From CAYJBH01 sp964369965 (GTDB lineage: Bacteria; Bacillota; Clostridia; Oscillospirales; Ruminococcaceae), in contig CAYJGF010000016.1 in the NCBI GenBank assembly GCA_964369965.1, positions 1-64,000 on the forward strand: 64,000 bases of DNA, read 5' to 3'. Position 1 is the stretch's first letter. Each line of letters starts with the position of its first letter. Positions 8,808 to 17,799 of the stretch are shown piece after piece. A model generated the notes under the pieces. The model saw only the letters and a list, made by a program, of their open reading frames with translations. It searched no databases and was not told the DNA's origin. A program made the translations under genes and the position numbers.

Positions 8808-9076
8808 CAAAATTCAGCGATAGAACTCAGATCTTCTCTCTTGACATTCCATCTATTACCGCAACGCTCGCATTTAAACCTGTTAAGTGAAGGAGCCGGA
8901 GCCGGTATAATTGTAGTAAATTCATTGGAACAGCCTCTGCATTTCATCTTCAATTTAAAATATGGACATCCGGCAGCTACGCCACCACCTGATACATCTT
9001 CGAGCTGTTTATCCGTTATTTCATCGGGAGTATCGGCTTGTTCAGTGCAGATTTCCTTTATCAGTTCTTTTTCCAT
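8804..9076 (-). CDS. Small double-glycine-leader-like protein with zinc-ribbon core
   Basis: The 90-residue product starts MEKELIKEI and has ITDKQLEDVSGGG at residues 20-32, which closely resembles the double-glycine leader of peptides exported by C39-peptidase ABC transporters and of RiPP precursors. After the GG it does not look like a bacteriocin. It carries two CxxC pairs (46-49 and 69-72) spaced like a zinc ribbon, then a charged tail ending in Cys90. The ribosome site AAAGG lies 9 nt before the ATG. No C39 transporter or modification enzyme is nearby. It may be a small zinc-ribbon protein whose N-terminus merely resembles a leader. Its 3' end overlaps the str operon promoter. Confidence 0.6.
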   Translation of the reverse strand: MEKELIKEICTEQADTPDEITDKQLEDVSGGGVAAGCPYFKLKMKCRGCSNEFTTIIPAPAPSLNRFKCERCGNRWNVKREDLSSIAEFC

Positions 9077-9146
9077 AGTTAATTACCTTTCATAGTGTGT
9101 GAATCGTTATTACACAACCTTGAATTGTGGTGTAATCATAGTTAAC

Positions 9147-10052
9147 CTACACCGCCGGCAGTTCAAAATCCTGTGCTGTGTTGAAGTTGCCGTAGGTGGT
9201 AGTGGTGGCGTAGCGGTCGATGCGGTAGCCTATCGGGTATTGCTCCTCGAGACCTTGATGGATAATTTCCTGCGTTGCCTTTTCATTAAAAAGCGTCATA
9301 GCCTGTGTCAAATCAAAATGAGATTGAACCAGATAACCGCTGTTGACATCAATGTTAAAACTTACAACCATGTCCGGCAGGTCATTTAGTATGTCGACGG
9401 TATTAACACCGCCTGAAAACTGTGCAAAAAGACTTTGCATCTCTGCCGACATGTTTGAAAAACTCGCGGTGCCCTCTATTTTTACCGTCTCCAATTCTCC
9501 GAGAGTCTCATTTGCGACTATTTCAAGATTGCTAAATGTGCCGAATACGCCATCGAGTGAAGTGTCCGGCTCAAAATCAAGCTGTTGCGTAAGCCAACCG
9601 CCCTCGTTTTGGGTGTAGATGGTTGTAATTCCACCCTCACTCGCGCCGTAGCTTTCAAATGTTTCTCCGCTGGACGCATCCTCAACTATCGAGTACGCCT
9701 TGTAAGGGTTGAAAAAATACACAGTGCCGATATAACTGCTCGTGTCATATGTATCAATATCGGTGTCGGAGATTATATTATAAGCGGTTAAAATCAACTC
9801 GTTTTCAGCGTAGGTCTCATAGCTGTCGAGCGCGTTGTGCAGTGCCATCGCCTCATCAAACATCGCCTGTGCATCATTGTTCGGCACCTGCGTTTCGGAT
9901 GGCGGCTGCGGATTTGCTATCGAGCCGTCCGTTGCCGTCTCCTGCTCTATAGCGTTCGTCACCTCATCAAGGGCGGTTTCAATAAGTGCATCACACGCAG
10001 TTAAGGTCAACAACGCTACAGACAGTACAATGATAATAATCATATTTCTCAT
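9147..10052 (-). CDS. Putative lipoprotein of unknown function
   Basis: The 301-residue protein begins with a lipoprotein signal peptide (MRNMIIIIVLSVALLTLTAC), so Cys20 is the probable lipidated residue and the protein is anchored outside the membrane. The mature part starts with an acidic low-complexity linker and continues with alternating beta-strand-like segments. This layout recalls the LolA/LppX-like or DUF6612-type lipoproteins of Gram-positive bacteria, but I cannot assign a family securely. GGAG precedes the ATG. It is convergent with nothing and diverges from the amino-acid-binding lipoprotein gene at 10186, with a 133-nt spacer. Confidence 0.7.
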   Translation of the reverse strand: MRNMIIIIVLSVALLTLTACDALIETALDEVTNAIEQETATDGSIANPQPPSETQVPNNDAQAMFDEAMALHNALDSYETYAENELILTAYNIISDTDIDTYDTSSYIGTVYFFNPYKAYSIVEDASSGETFESYGASEGGITTIYTQNEGGWLTQQLDFEPDTSLDGVFGTFSNLEIVANETLGELETVKIEGTASFSNMSAEMQSLFAQFSGGVNTVDILNDLPDMVVSFNIDVNSGYLVQSHFDLTQAMTLFNEKATQEIIHQGLEEQYPIGYRIDRYATTTTYGNFNTAQDFELPAV

Positions 10053-10129
10053 GATATACTCACTCCAAAATAACTTTACTTCATTATATATTATGCAAAA
10101 GATAAATTCAATCTTTTTTATAAAAACAA

Positions 10130-10158
10130 TTGACGATATTGATATTTTAAGATATAAT
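10130..10158 (+). promoter_or_regulatory. Promoter of the amino-acid importer operon
   Basis: TTGACG (10130-10135) and a perfect TATAAT (10153-10158) are 17 nt apart, about 28 nt before the binding-protein ATG. Confidence 0.8.
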
Positions 10159-10185
10159 CACAGATAAAGAGAATTGGAGGATTAT

Positions 10186-10938
10186 ATGAAAAAAATTATT
10201 GCAATTGCACTGACTGCTATAATGGCGCTGACCCTTGTCGGATGTTCGTCCGGCGGTGGCACTCTCATCATGGGTACCAACGCCGCATTCCCACCCTATG
10301 AATATGTTGAAAACGGTGAGATTGTAGGCATTGACGCCGAGATAGCCGCCGCAATAGCCGAGAAGCTCGACATGGAGTTGGAGATACAGGACATGGAGTT
10401 TGATGCTATCATTCCGGCATTGCAATCCGGTAAAATCAACGTCGGTCTCGCCGGCATGACCGTCACACCCGAGCGTGAGGAATCGGTCAACTTCACCGAG
10501 AGCTATGCCACCGGTGTTCAGGTTATCATTGTTAACGAGGGTAGCTCGGTGACAAGTGTCGACGACCTTTTTGCGGACGGTGCCAGCCACACCATCGGCG
10601 TTCAGCGCAACACCACCGGCGACCTTTATACCACATGGGATTTAGAGGATGCAGGGCTTGCCACCATCGACCGTTACAGCCGCGGTGCCGACGCTATACA
10701 GGCACTTATCACCGGCAAGGTGGATTGTGTGGTCATCGACAATGAGCCGGCAAAGGCGTTTGTTGCGGCAAATGAGGGTCTTTCCATCCTTGACACCCAG
10801 TACATAGAGGAACAGTATGCCATCGCTATGAGTAAGGACGACGAGGAGCTGTACAACAAGGTCAACACCGCACTACAGGAGCTTAAAGCGGACGGCACAC
10901 TTGATGCTATCATCACAAAGTACATTCCCGCTGAGTAG
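10186..10938 (+). CDS. Amino-acid ABC transporter substrate-binding lipoprotein
   Basis: This 250-residue protein is the extracellular receptor of a polar amino-acid importer. It has a lipoprotein signal (MKKIIAIALTAIMALTLVGC) and the family-3 solute-binding fold, with GTNAAFPPYEYVENGEIVGIDAE and AGMTVTPEREESV. The stretch around residues 150-210 forms the second lobe. An ATG four codons upstream is rejected because the GGAGG ribosome site lies inside it. The permease and ATPase follow. The ligand is not determinable by eye; the family covers basic amino acids, glutamine and cystine. Confidence 0.93.
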   Translation: MKKIIAIALTAIMALTLVGCSSGGGTLIMGTNAAFPPYEYVENGEIVGIDAEIAAAIAEKLDMELEIQDMEFDAIIPALQSGKINVGLAGMTVTPEREESVNFTESYATGVQVIIVNEGSSVTSVDDLFADGASHTIGVQRNTTGDLYTTWDLEDAGLATIDRYSRGADAIQALITGKVDCVVIDNEPAKAFVAANEGLSILDTQYIEEQYAIAMSKDDEELYNKVNTALQELKADGTLDAIITKYIPAE

Positions 10939-10974
10939 TCATAGCCGGTATTTCACAATTTAAAACACAACATT

Positions 10975-11051
10975 GTAGGGGCGACCCTATGTGGTCGCCC
11001 GAAATCAATGACGAGCGCTGCCGACGGGCGATCACATAGAGTCGCCTCTAC
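10975..11051. repeat. Dispersed inverted repeat (27-bp arms)
   Basis: Arm one (10975-11001) begins GTAGGGGCGACCCTATG and arm two (11025-11051) is its reverse complement with three mismatches in 27 positions; a 23-nt spacer separates them. The core GTAGGGGCGACC recurs at 45929-45940 on the opposite strand, so this is probably a small REP/MITE-like family. It separates the binding-protein gene from the permease gene and could fold in the mRNA, lowering downstream expression. Confidence 0.7.
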
Positions 11052-11086
11052 CTCTACATAACAATAGACCACGAAAGGATCTATAA

Positions 11087-11872
11087 ATGAATCAGCCCAC
11101 CCCTGCCGAATTATGGGAACAAATAGCCCCCGATTGGATGAAGAACCTGCCGGAATTTCTTGAAGAGTTTTTCTTTACCTTTTATCAATGTTTTATCTAT
11201 GACAACCGTTATGAGTTGATGGTGACCGGTCTCGGCAATACACTGCTTTTGACTCTGCTCGCCCTTATTCTCGGAGTGGTGCTCGGTATAGTTGTCGCGG
11301 TCGTTCGGGTGAGCTATGACAAAAACCGTATCAACATGCACGGTGCCTCGGCTCGATTTTTGGACTTTGGCAACGCGGCGTGCAAGGTCTATCTCACCGT
11401 CATTCGCGGCACACCGGTGATGGTGCAACTGCTGATTACCTACTATGTAATTTTTGCAAGCTCGACAAATAAGTTGATGGTCGGCTGTCTTGCGTTTGGT
11501 ATCAACTCCGGTGCATATGTAGCCGAGATTATCCGCAGTGGTATCATGTCGGTGGACAACGGCCAGACCGAGGCAGGGCGCAGTCTCGGTTTAAATTATG
11601 TTGAGACAATGCGGTATATTGTAATTCCACAGGCTTTTAAAGCGGTTCTGCCGGCGCTCGCCAACGAGTTTATCGTTTTGCTTAAAGAGACATCGGTCGC
11701 AGGTTATATCGCAATGCAAGATTTGACCTATGCCGCAAATCTCATAGCCGGCAACAGTTATGAATATGCATTTCCACTGATTTCGGCAGGTGCTATCTAC
11801 CTTGCGATGGTGATGTTCTTCACTCGGCAGGTATCAAAACTTGAAAGGAGGATGCGAAGCAGTGACCACTGA
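11087..11872 (+). CDS. Amino-acid ABC transporter permease
   Basis: The 261-residue inner-membrane subunit matches the HisM/GlnP-type permease family. It has an unusually long hydrophilic N-terminus of about 40 residues before the first membrane segment (TGLGNTLLLTLLALILGVVLG), then five or so helices. The EAA loop is NGQTEAGRSLGLNYVETMRYIVIPQAFKAVLP, split here by the helix boundary near residue 165. Its last 11 nt overlap the start of the ATPase gene, indicating translational coupling. It works with the lipoprotein at 10186 and the ATPase at 11862. Confidence 0.93.
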   Translation: MNQPTPAELWEQIAPDWMKNLPEFLEEFFFTFYQCFIYDNRYELMVTGLGNTLLLTLLALILGVVLGIVVAVVRVSYDKNRINMHGASARFLDFGNAACKVYLTVIRGTPVMVQLLITYYVIFASSTNKLMVGCLAFGINSGAYVAEIIRSGIMSVDNGQTEAGRSLGLNYVETMRYIVIPQAFKAVLPALANEFIVLLKETSVAGYIAMQDLTYAANLIAGNSYEYAFPLISAGAIYLAMVMFFTRQVSKLERRMRSSDH

Positions 11873-12605
11873 TGTATTAATAGAAGTTAAAGGTCTGCAA
11901 AAACATTTTAAAGGCGGCGAAATAAAGGCGCTCACCGGCGTTGATATCGACATACACACCGGCGAGGTGGTGGTCATCATCGGTCCGTCCGGCAGTGGCA
12001 AGTCGACGCTACTGCGCTGTCTCAACCTGTTAGAACACCCTACCGACGGGCATATTAACTTTAAGGGTGACGACATTACCGACAAAAAGGCTAACATAAA
12101 TCTCCACCGTCAAAAAATGGGGATGGTTTTTCAGCAGTTCAATCTATTTCACCACATGACGGTGCTGGATAATATGACACTCGCGCCGGTGAAACTCTCA
12201 CTTCGCACCAAGGATCAGGCGGTGACAAAGGCGATGGAGCTGTTAGAGCGTGTGGGGCTTGCAGACCGTGCAAACGCCTACCCCTCACAGCTATCCGGCG
12301 GTCAAAAACAGCGTATCGCTATAACGAGGGCGCTGTGCATGGAGCCGGATGTCATGCTGTTTGACGAGCCGACCTCGGCACTCGACCCCGAAATGGTCGG
12401 CGAGGTGCTGGAGCTGATGAAGAGCCTTGCCCTGAGCGGCATGACCATGGTGGTGGTCACCCACGAGATGGGTTTTGCGCGCGAGGTAGGCTCCCGAGTT
12501 GTGTTCATGGACGAGGGGCAGATAGTGGAGCAGAACACCCCAAAAGAGTTCTTCGACGCCCCAAAAAATCAAAGGACAAAAGACTTCTTGTCGAAAGTTT
12601 TATAG
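11862..12605 (+). CDS. Amino-acid ABC transporter ATP-binding protein
   Basis: This is the cytoplasmic ATPase of the importer. The chain is about 247 residues with Walker A GPSGSGKST, Q-loop VFQQFNLF, signature LSGGQKQRIAI, Walker B VMLFDEPTSALDPE and H-loop VTHEM. A GTG start at 11862 is chosen because AAAGGAGG lies 10 nt upstream; an in-frame TTG at 11841 overlaps that ribosome site. The gene overlaps the permease by 11 nt. A fucosidase gene begins 10 nt after its stop. Confidence 0.95.
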   Translation: MTTDVLIEVKGLQKHFKGGEIKALTGVDIDIHTGEVVVIIGPSGSGKSTLLRCLNLLEHPTDGHINFKGDDITDKKANINLHRQKMGMVFQQFNLFHHMTVLDNMTLAPVKLSLRTKDQAVTKAMELLERVGLADRANAYPSQLSGGQKQRIAITRALCMEPDVMLFDEPTSALDPEMVGEVLELMKSLALSGMTMVVVTHEMGFAREVGSRVVFMDEGQIVEQNTPKEFFDAPKNQRTKDFLSKVL

Positions 12606-12615
12606 AGGAGGTAAC

Positions 12616-13860
12616 ATGAAAGACACGAAACAAAAATGGTTCAAAGAGGCAAAATACGGACTGTTTATCCATTTTGGGCTCTACTCCATCTTGGAGGGGG
12701 AGTACAAGGGCAGGATAACCCCCACCATTGCGGAATGGATAATGAACACGCTTGATATTCCGGTCGCGGAATATGAACCTCTCGCCGCCGAATTCAATCC
12801 GACTGATTTCGATGCCGTCGACATTGTCAAAAGGGCAAAAGAGTGGGGTATGAATTACATCTGCATAACCTCAAAGCATCATGATGGTTTTGCGCTTTAC
12901 CACTCAAAATGCAGTAGCTACAACATTGTCGATGCCTCCCCCTATAAAATAGATATTATAAGGAAACTTGCCGACGAATGTAAAAAACAGTCCATGAAAC
13001 TCTGTCTTTACTACTCTCAAGCGCAGGACTGGCATCACCCGGACGGCTACATGGCTAACAAGGATAACAGTGGGAAAAATTTCCGCCGTTATCTGGACGA
13101 GAAGTGTATACCGCAGATTAAGGAGTTGTTGAGCGGATACGGTGACATCGGCATGATATGGTTTGATACCCCAATGGAGATGACTGCGAGCGAGAGCCGA
13201 GAGCTTTTTGACCTTGTCAAAAGTATACAGCCGAACTGTATAGTCAGTGGCAGAATAGGCAACAATCTCGGAGAATATATGACCACCGGTGATAATTTCA
13301 TCCCCTCTTTGCCCTATTTCGGTGACTGGGAAGTACCGGCGACACTCAACGACAGTTGGGGTTTTAAACGCAGTGACAACAACTGGAAAAACCCTAAAGA
13401 TTTATTAAATCTGCTGATTAAAATTGCGAGTCGCGGCGGCAACTATCTGCTAAATGTCGGGCCCGACAAGTTTGGCAATATACCGCAGGCGAGTATAGAC
13501 ACCCTTGATGCAATCGGCAACTTTTTGAAAAAGAACGGTGAGAGTATTTACGGTACAAGTGCGGTGCCGCTGCCCACCTATGATGTGGAGGGGGTGGCAT
13601 ACACCTTTAAACCCGGCAAAATCTATATACACCTGTTAAAAGATTTCGATTTTTTAGAATTGCTTAACATCGATAACCATATAAAAAAGGTCTACTACCT
13701 TGACAGTGGTGAAGAGGTCAAGTATGTAGAGATGAGAACCTGTGAGGGGGACGGAATCTGGAAATTTTACCTTGACAGGGATAGGAAAGATGATCTTGTC
13801 ACCGTGTTGTGTGTGGAGATAGAGGAGGACGAGATTATCTTTGCACCGTTGGAACAATAA
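12616..13860 (+). CDS. GH29 alpha-L-fucosidase
   Basis: The 414-residue protein matches glycoside hydrolase family 29, retaining enzymes that release terminal fucose from glycans. The N-terminal barrel has WFKEAKYGLFIHFGLYS and ITSKHHDGFALY. The probable nucleophile is Asp184 in MIWFDTP, and the following SGRIGNN and GGNYLLNVGP motifs are typical. There is no signal peptide, so it is cytoplasmic and would act on imported fucosides. AGAGGAGG precedes the ATG. The start is 10 nt after an amino-acid importer ATPase gene, so the two are likely co-transcribed although their functions do not match obviously. Confidence 0.92.
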   Translation: MKDTKQKWFKEAKYGLFIHFGLYSILEGEYKGRITPTIAEWIMNTLDIPVAEYEPLAAEFNPTDFDAVDIVKRAKEWGMNYICITSKHHDGFALYHSKCSSYNIVDASPYKIDIIRKLADECKKQSMKLCLYYSQAQDWHHPDGYMANKDNSGKNFRRYLDEKCIPQIKELLSGYGDIGMIWFDTPMEMTASESRELFDLVKSIQPNCIVSGRIGNNLGEYMTTGDNFIPSLPYFGDWEVPATLNDSWGFKRSDNNWKNPKDLLNLLIKIASRGGNYLLNVGPDKFGNIPQASIDTLDAIGNFLKKNGESIYGTSAVPLPTYDVEGVAYTFKPGKIYIHLLKDFDFLELLNIDNHIKKVYYLDSGEEVKYVEMRTCEGDGIWKFYLDRDRKDDLVTVLCVEIEEDEIIFAPLEQ

Positions 13861-13875
13861 TAACAATAAACCTAT

Positions 13876-14490
13876 CTAAACATACTCCCTCTCCACCACC
13901 CTCGCCTCAATCCTGCCATTGCTCACACGCATTAACTCCTTTTGTAGGGTCTGCGTGTCGGTGCATGGTAGGATTATTTTTATGGTGACTATGTCGCTGT
14001 ATTCACTTTCTTTAATATCGCCGCCGACGTCCGATACCACCCGACAGATAATGTCATATAAACCATACTCCGTCTCTATCTGCAAAACGTCGCACAGCAC
14101 CCTCTCGCGCACCCCTGCCAGCTCAATAGCCGCTTTGGCGCTGTCGCCATAGGCGCGCACCAGCCCACCGGTGCCGAGGAGGGTGCCACCGAAATACCGT
14201 GTCACCACCACCGCCGCGTCCACTATCTTGCGACCGTTTAGCATGCTCAAAACCGGCAGTCCGGCGGTTTTGGACGGCTCACCGTCGTCGGAATATCTCG
14301 TCCGATTCCCCTCACGCAGGCAGTAGGCGTAGACATTATGGTTGGCGGTCGGGTGTTTTGAGCGCACCATATCGATGAAAGCCACCGCCTCCCCCTCGTC
14401 GGTCAAAGGGGTTGCAACGGCGATAAAACGAGAGTGCTTTATCACAAGCTCTATCTCGGCATCGCCTGCAAGGGTTATGTAGTCCGACAT
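13876..14490 (-). CDS. yigZ: YigZ/IMPACT family protein
   Basis: The 204-residue protein belongs to the UPF0029/IMPACT family. The conserved block lies at about residues 25-115, with HSRFIA, HNVYAY, YSDDGEPSKTAG and TRYFGGTLLGTGGLVRAY. A C-terminal ferredoxin-like domain follows. Members have been linked to translation control and nucleic-acid binding, but the bacterial role is not settled. GGGAG precedes the ATG. It is convergent with the fucosidase gene, 15 nt away, and divergent from topA. Confidence 0.9.
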   Translation of the reverse strand: MSDYITLAGDAEIELVIKHSRFIAVATPLTDEGEAVAFIDMVRSKHPTANHNVYAYCLREGNRTRYSDDGEPSKTAGLPVLSMLNGRKIVDAAVVVTRYFGGTLLGTGGLVRAYGDSAKAAIELAGVRERVLCDVLQIETEYGLYDIICRVVSDVGGDIKESEYSDIVTIKIILPCTDTQTLQKELMRVSNGRIEARVVEREYV

Positions 14491-14579
14491 CTCTTACTCC
14501 CATGAAATATTGATACTTAACAGTATATATAAAATTTGCCCTCATAGCAAGCGGAATTACATTTTTGTAACATTTATGC

Positions 14580-14609
14580 TTGACAATTGTGGCACATTGT
14601 GGATATAAT
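14580..14609 (+). promoter_or_regulatory. topA promoter
   Basis: TTGACA (14580-14585) and TATAAT (14604-14609) are 18 nt apart, 36 nt before the topA ATG. Confidence 0.75.
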
Positions 14610-14645
14610 ATCGAATAAAGCGATAAAAAAGGAAATCTTTTTAAT

Positions 14646-16709
14646 ATGTCAAAATTAGTTATAGTGGAATCTCCCGCAAAGGCAAAGACCATTGCAAAAT
14701 ACCTTGGCAAGGATTTTAAGGTGATGGCGAGCAACGGTCATATCCGTGACCTGCCGACAACACGCCTCGGCATAGATGTCGAGAACGACTTTGAACCTAA
14801 GTATATCAACGTGCGCAACAAGGCACAACTTATAAAACAACTGAAAAAAGCCGCCGACGGTTGTGACACTGTCTATCTTGCGACCGACCCCGACCGCGAG
14901 GGGGAGGCTATATCGTGGCATTTAGCGGAGCTTTTAGGGCTGGACACAAAACTTGAAAACCGCGTGACATTCGGTGAAATAACAAAAAAAGGTGTTGCGA
15001 CCGGTATGCAAAACCCACGCTCGATAGACATGAACCTTTTCTATGCCCAACAGGCGCGCCGTATGTTGGATCGACTTGTCGGTTACACCATATCGCCGTT
15101 TTTGTGGAAAAAGGTGCGGCGCGGTCTCTCGGCAGGGCGCGTTCAATCGGTGGCACTGCGACTTATAGTCGACCGCGAGAGGGAGATAACCTCGTTTATC
15201 CCAAAGGAATATTGGGATTTATCAGCACTGCTTGCCACCCAAAAAGGGGAGGAAATAACGGCGGCATATTACGGCAAGGACGGCAAGAAAACAACCGTTG
15301 TTGATAACAAGGCGTCGGCAGACCTCATCCTCAAGGAGGCAGGCAAAACATTCACCGTCTCGGACATAAAAGATGGTCAGCGCCACCGTTCCCCGGCACC
15401 GCCCTTCATCACCTCCACGTTGCAACAGGATGCCTCACGCAAACTTGGCTTTACACCGGCACGAACCATGCAACTCGCACAGACTTTATATGAGGGTGTG
15501 GAGATTAAAGGCATCGGCGCGCTCGGACTTATTACCTATATGAGGACCGACAGCCTGCGAATTTCCGACGAGGCACAAAGTGCAACCGCCGACTTTATAG
15601 CCGAGCGTTACGGCAAAGATTATCTGCCGGCAAAACGCAGGGTTTTTAAAAATAAGGGTCGGGATGTGCAGGACGCGCATGAGGCAATTCGCCCCTCCGA
15701 TGTGAGCATTACCCCTGATATTGTGGAGCAATCGGTGTCGGGTGAGCTTGCAAAGCTCTATCGCTTGATTTTTAATCGTTTCGTTGCAAGCCAGATGACC
15801 GACGCGAAGTTTGCCACACAGTCGTTGACCATAACGGCAGGTGGAGGGCACACCTTCAAAGCGTCGGGATACACCGTGCTGTTTGACGGGTTTATGACAC
15901 TGTATGTCGAGAGCACCGATGAAAAGGAGCAAAAAGAAAAGGCTCTGCCCAAGATGACAAAAGGGGAGGAGTTGACACTGAAAAAGCTAAACTCGTTGCA
16001 AAAATTTACCGAACCGCCGGCGCGGTATAACGAGGCAAGCATAATCAAGGCATTGGAGGAGAACGGTATCGGTCGCCCCTCCACCTACGCCCCGACCATA
16101 AACACCATTATCACACGCGGTTATGTTGCAAGGGAGCAACGTCGATTGCACCCGACCGAGCTTGGTATGACGGTGAACGACCTCATGACCGAGCAATGGG
16201 AGAATATTGTGGATATCAAGTTCTCCGCCGACATGGAGTTGTTGCTCGATACCATTGAGCAGGGCGAGGCGGACTGGCACACGCCCATCAAAGATATATA
16301 TGAATACCTGCAAAAGACTCTCGAAACTGCCGAGAAAAACCTCGAGGGCAAAACCTACAAAAAAGCAGACGAGCCGACCGATGTGAAGTGCGAGCTGTGC
16401 GGCAGAATGATGGTAATTCGTGACGGTAGATACGGGAAGTTCCTCGGCTGCCCCGGCTATCCGGAATGTAAAAACATTAAGCCGCTAATCAGCCCCTCGG
16501 ACGGCGAGTGCCCACTGTGTAATAAGCCGCTCGCCAAACGCAAAAGTAAAATCGGCAGAACATTCTACGGCTGTACCGGTTATCCGGAGTGCACGTTTTT
16601 ATCCAACGAGGCACCGACCGAGGAGCGCTGCCCGAAATGTCAAAAGACACTCTTTAAAAAACTTGGCAAAACCCCGACAATGATCTGCCATAATCCGAAA
16701 TGTGAATAA
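14646..16709 (+). CDS. topA: DNA topoisomerase I
   Basis: TopA relaxes negative supercoils by single-strand cleavage. The 687-residue protein has the N-terminal Toprim domain (LVIVESPAKAKTI and TDPDREGEAISWH) and the catalytic core with active-site Tyr298 in LITYMRTDS. Three C-terminal zinc fingers follow at about residues 574-605, 618-645 and 661-687, each with paired CxxC; the last is CPKCQKTLF then CHNPKCE. The length and domain order are normal for a type IA enzyme of Firmicutes. A strong terminator follows 17 nt after the stop. Confidence 0.98.
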   Translation: MSKLVIVESPAKAKTIAKYLGKDFKVMASNGHIRDLPTTRLGIDVENDFEPKYINVRNKAQLIKQLKKAADGCDTVYLATDPDREGEAISWHLAELLGLDTKLENRVTFGEITKKGVATGMQNPRSIDMNLFYAQQARRMLDRLVGYTISPFLWKKVRRGLSAGRVQSVALRLIVDREREITSFIPKEYWDLSALLATQKGEEITAAYYGKDGKKTTVVDNKASADLILKEAGKTFTVSDIKDGQRHRSPAPPFITSTLQQDASRKLGFTPARTMQLAQTLYEGVEIKGIGALGLITYMRTDSLRISDEAQSATADFIAERYGKDYLPAKRRVFKNKGRDVQDAHEAIRPSDVSITPDIVEQSVSGELAKLYRLIFNRFVASQMTDAKFATQSLTITAGGGHTFKASGYTVLFDGFMTLYVESTDEKEQKEKALPKMTKGEELTLKKLNSLQKFTEPPARYNEASIIKALEENGIGRPSTYAPTINTIITRGYVAREQRRLHPTELGMTVNDLMTEQWENIVDIKFSADMELLLDTIEQGEADWHTPIKDIYEYLQKTLETAEKNLEGKTYKKADEPTDVKCELCGRMMVIRDGRYGKFLGCPGYPECKNIKPLISPSDGECPLCNKPLAKRKSKIGRTFYGCTGYPECTFLSNEAPTEERCPKCQKTLFKKLGKTPTMICHNPKCE

Positions 16710-16726
16710 ATACCTTTTTACCCCTT

Positions 16727-16760
16727 GAACTACCGAACAAAAACGTTCGGTAGTTCTTTT
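16727..16760 (+). terminator. topA terminator
   Basis: A perfect 12-bp stem GAACTACCGAAC (16727-16738) with GTTCGGTAGTTC (16745-16756) and a 6-nt loop is followed by TTTTT. Confidence 0.92.
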
Positions 16761-17028
16761 TATAGCAACTTAACTTATATTTGTCCAAAGAATAGCATAA
16801 AAAAATTTGATATGTGGTTTATTGTGCGTATGGTTTGCCGACAAATAAAGTTCTAGTTGCTATATTTTCACCTCAAAATACAAAAAAGATAACTTCGTAA
16901 AATAATTTGGAAAAATTTTACATTTGCTATTGCATTTACTGGAAATATATGGTAATATATCGGTAAGAGCTAACAATATGTAGTATATGGTATAGCTGAA
17001 AACAGAAAATATTGTGGAGAAATGTAAA
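16761..17028 (+). other. AT-rich leader region of spo0A, no gene seen
   Basis: The 319 nt between topA and spo0A hold the topA terminator and then a very AT-rich stretch. No open frame with a ribosome site is present. TTGCTA and GTAATAT near 16923-16955 could form a weak promoter. A TTTGCCGACAAA near 16836 loosely resembles a Spo0A box but I do not rely on it. Confidence 0.4.
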
Positions 17029-17796
17029 ATGGAACAGAAATTGAGAATGTTGATGACCGACCCCGGAAGAGAGCTTTCAAGGACAGACGACGAGATGTTT
17101 CGTCGTGAGGGTATCGAGCTGTCGATATGTGAAAAAAACGGCAAAATTGTGCTTGAAATGTTGCAGAGCAAAAATTATGATGTCGTAGTTATTGATGCGT
17201 TTATGGTGGAGCTGGACGCGATAGCGGTCAAAAAGCGGTACGAGACCGGCTCTCACCGACCGATTACATTTTATGTTACCGGCAGTTTTGTCAATGACAG
17301 TGCCGAGCGTGAGATTATGAATGCGGGTTTTGCCTACTATTTTCTAAAACCATTCGGCTTGGATACACTGATCGAAAGAGTTAAAAGTTCCGGTCGTCAA
17401 AAAATGCCGGGCGCTGCCAAAAAAGGCGGCACCAGTGATGAGGAGATGATAACCGATATGTTACATCAGATAGGTGTGCCGGCGCACATTCGCGGCTATC
17501 AATTTCTGCGTGATGCCATTATGATGGTGACCGATGATCAGGAGCTTATCGGGTGTGTCACAAAACAGCTCTATCCCTCCATCGGCAAAAAGAACAACAC
17601 CACCGCCTCACGTGTGGAACGTGCAATCCGTCACGCAATCGAGATTGCATGGGATAGAGGCGATGTGGAACTGCTCAACAGCTATTTCGGCTACACCATT
17701 CACAATCTGCGCGGCAAGCCCACCAACTCGGAGTTTATAGCGATGCTGTCCGATAAAATGAGATTACATAAAAAACATGTCCTGGCGATGCAATAG
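17029..17796 (+). CDS. spo0A: Sporulation master regulator Spo0A
   Basis: Spo0A is the response regulator that commits endospore formers to sporulation. The 255-residue protein has a receiver domain (about 5-125) with Asp56 in DVVVIDAF, the same position as in Bacillus subtilis, and the conserved Lys in FLKPFG. The C-terminal DNA-binding domain (about 145-255) shows IGVPAHIRGYQ, LYPSIGKK, SRVERAIRHAIEIAW and GKPTNSEFIAM, diagnostic of Spo0A. The receiver is somewhat divergent: the acidic pocket reads TDPG and the residue after Asp56 is Ala. ATG at 17029 is preferred to an in-frame GTG at 17014, since GTGGAG there is the ribosome site. No phosphorelay gene is adjacent, as usual. Confidence 0.95.
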   Translation: MEQKLRMLMTDPGRELSRTDDEMFRREGIELSICEKNGKIVLEMLQSKNYDVVVIDAFMVELDAIAVKKRYETGSHRPITFYVTGSFVNDSAEREIMNAGFAYYFLKPFGLDTLIERVKSSGRQKMPGAAKKGGTSDEEMITDMLHQIGVPAHIRGYQFLRDAIMMVTDDQELIGCVTKQLYPSIGKKNNTTASRVERAIRHAIEIAWDRGDVELLNSYFGYTIHNLRGKPTNSEFIAMLSDKMRLHKKHVLAMQ

Positions 17797-17799
17797 AAT

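Noticed and set aside
16830..16850. Spo0A box upstream of spo0A
   Set aside because: The TTTGCCGACAAA stretch matches the TGTCGAA consensus too weakly to report as a site.
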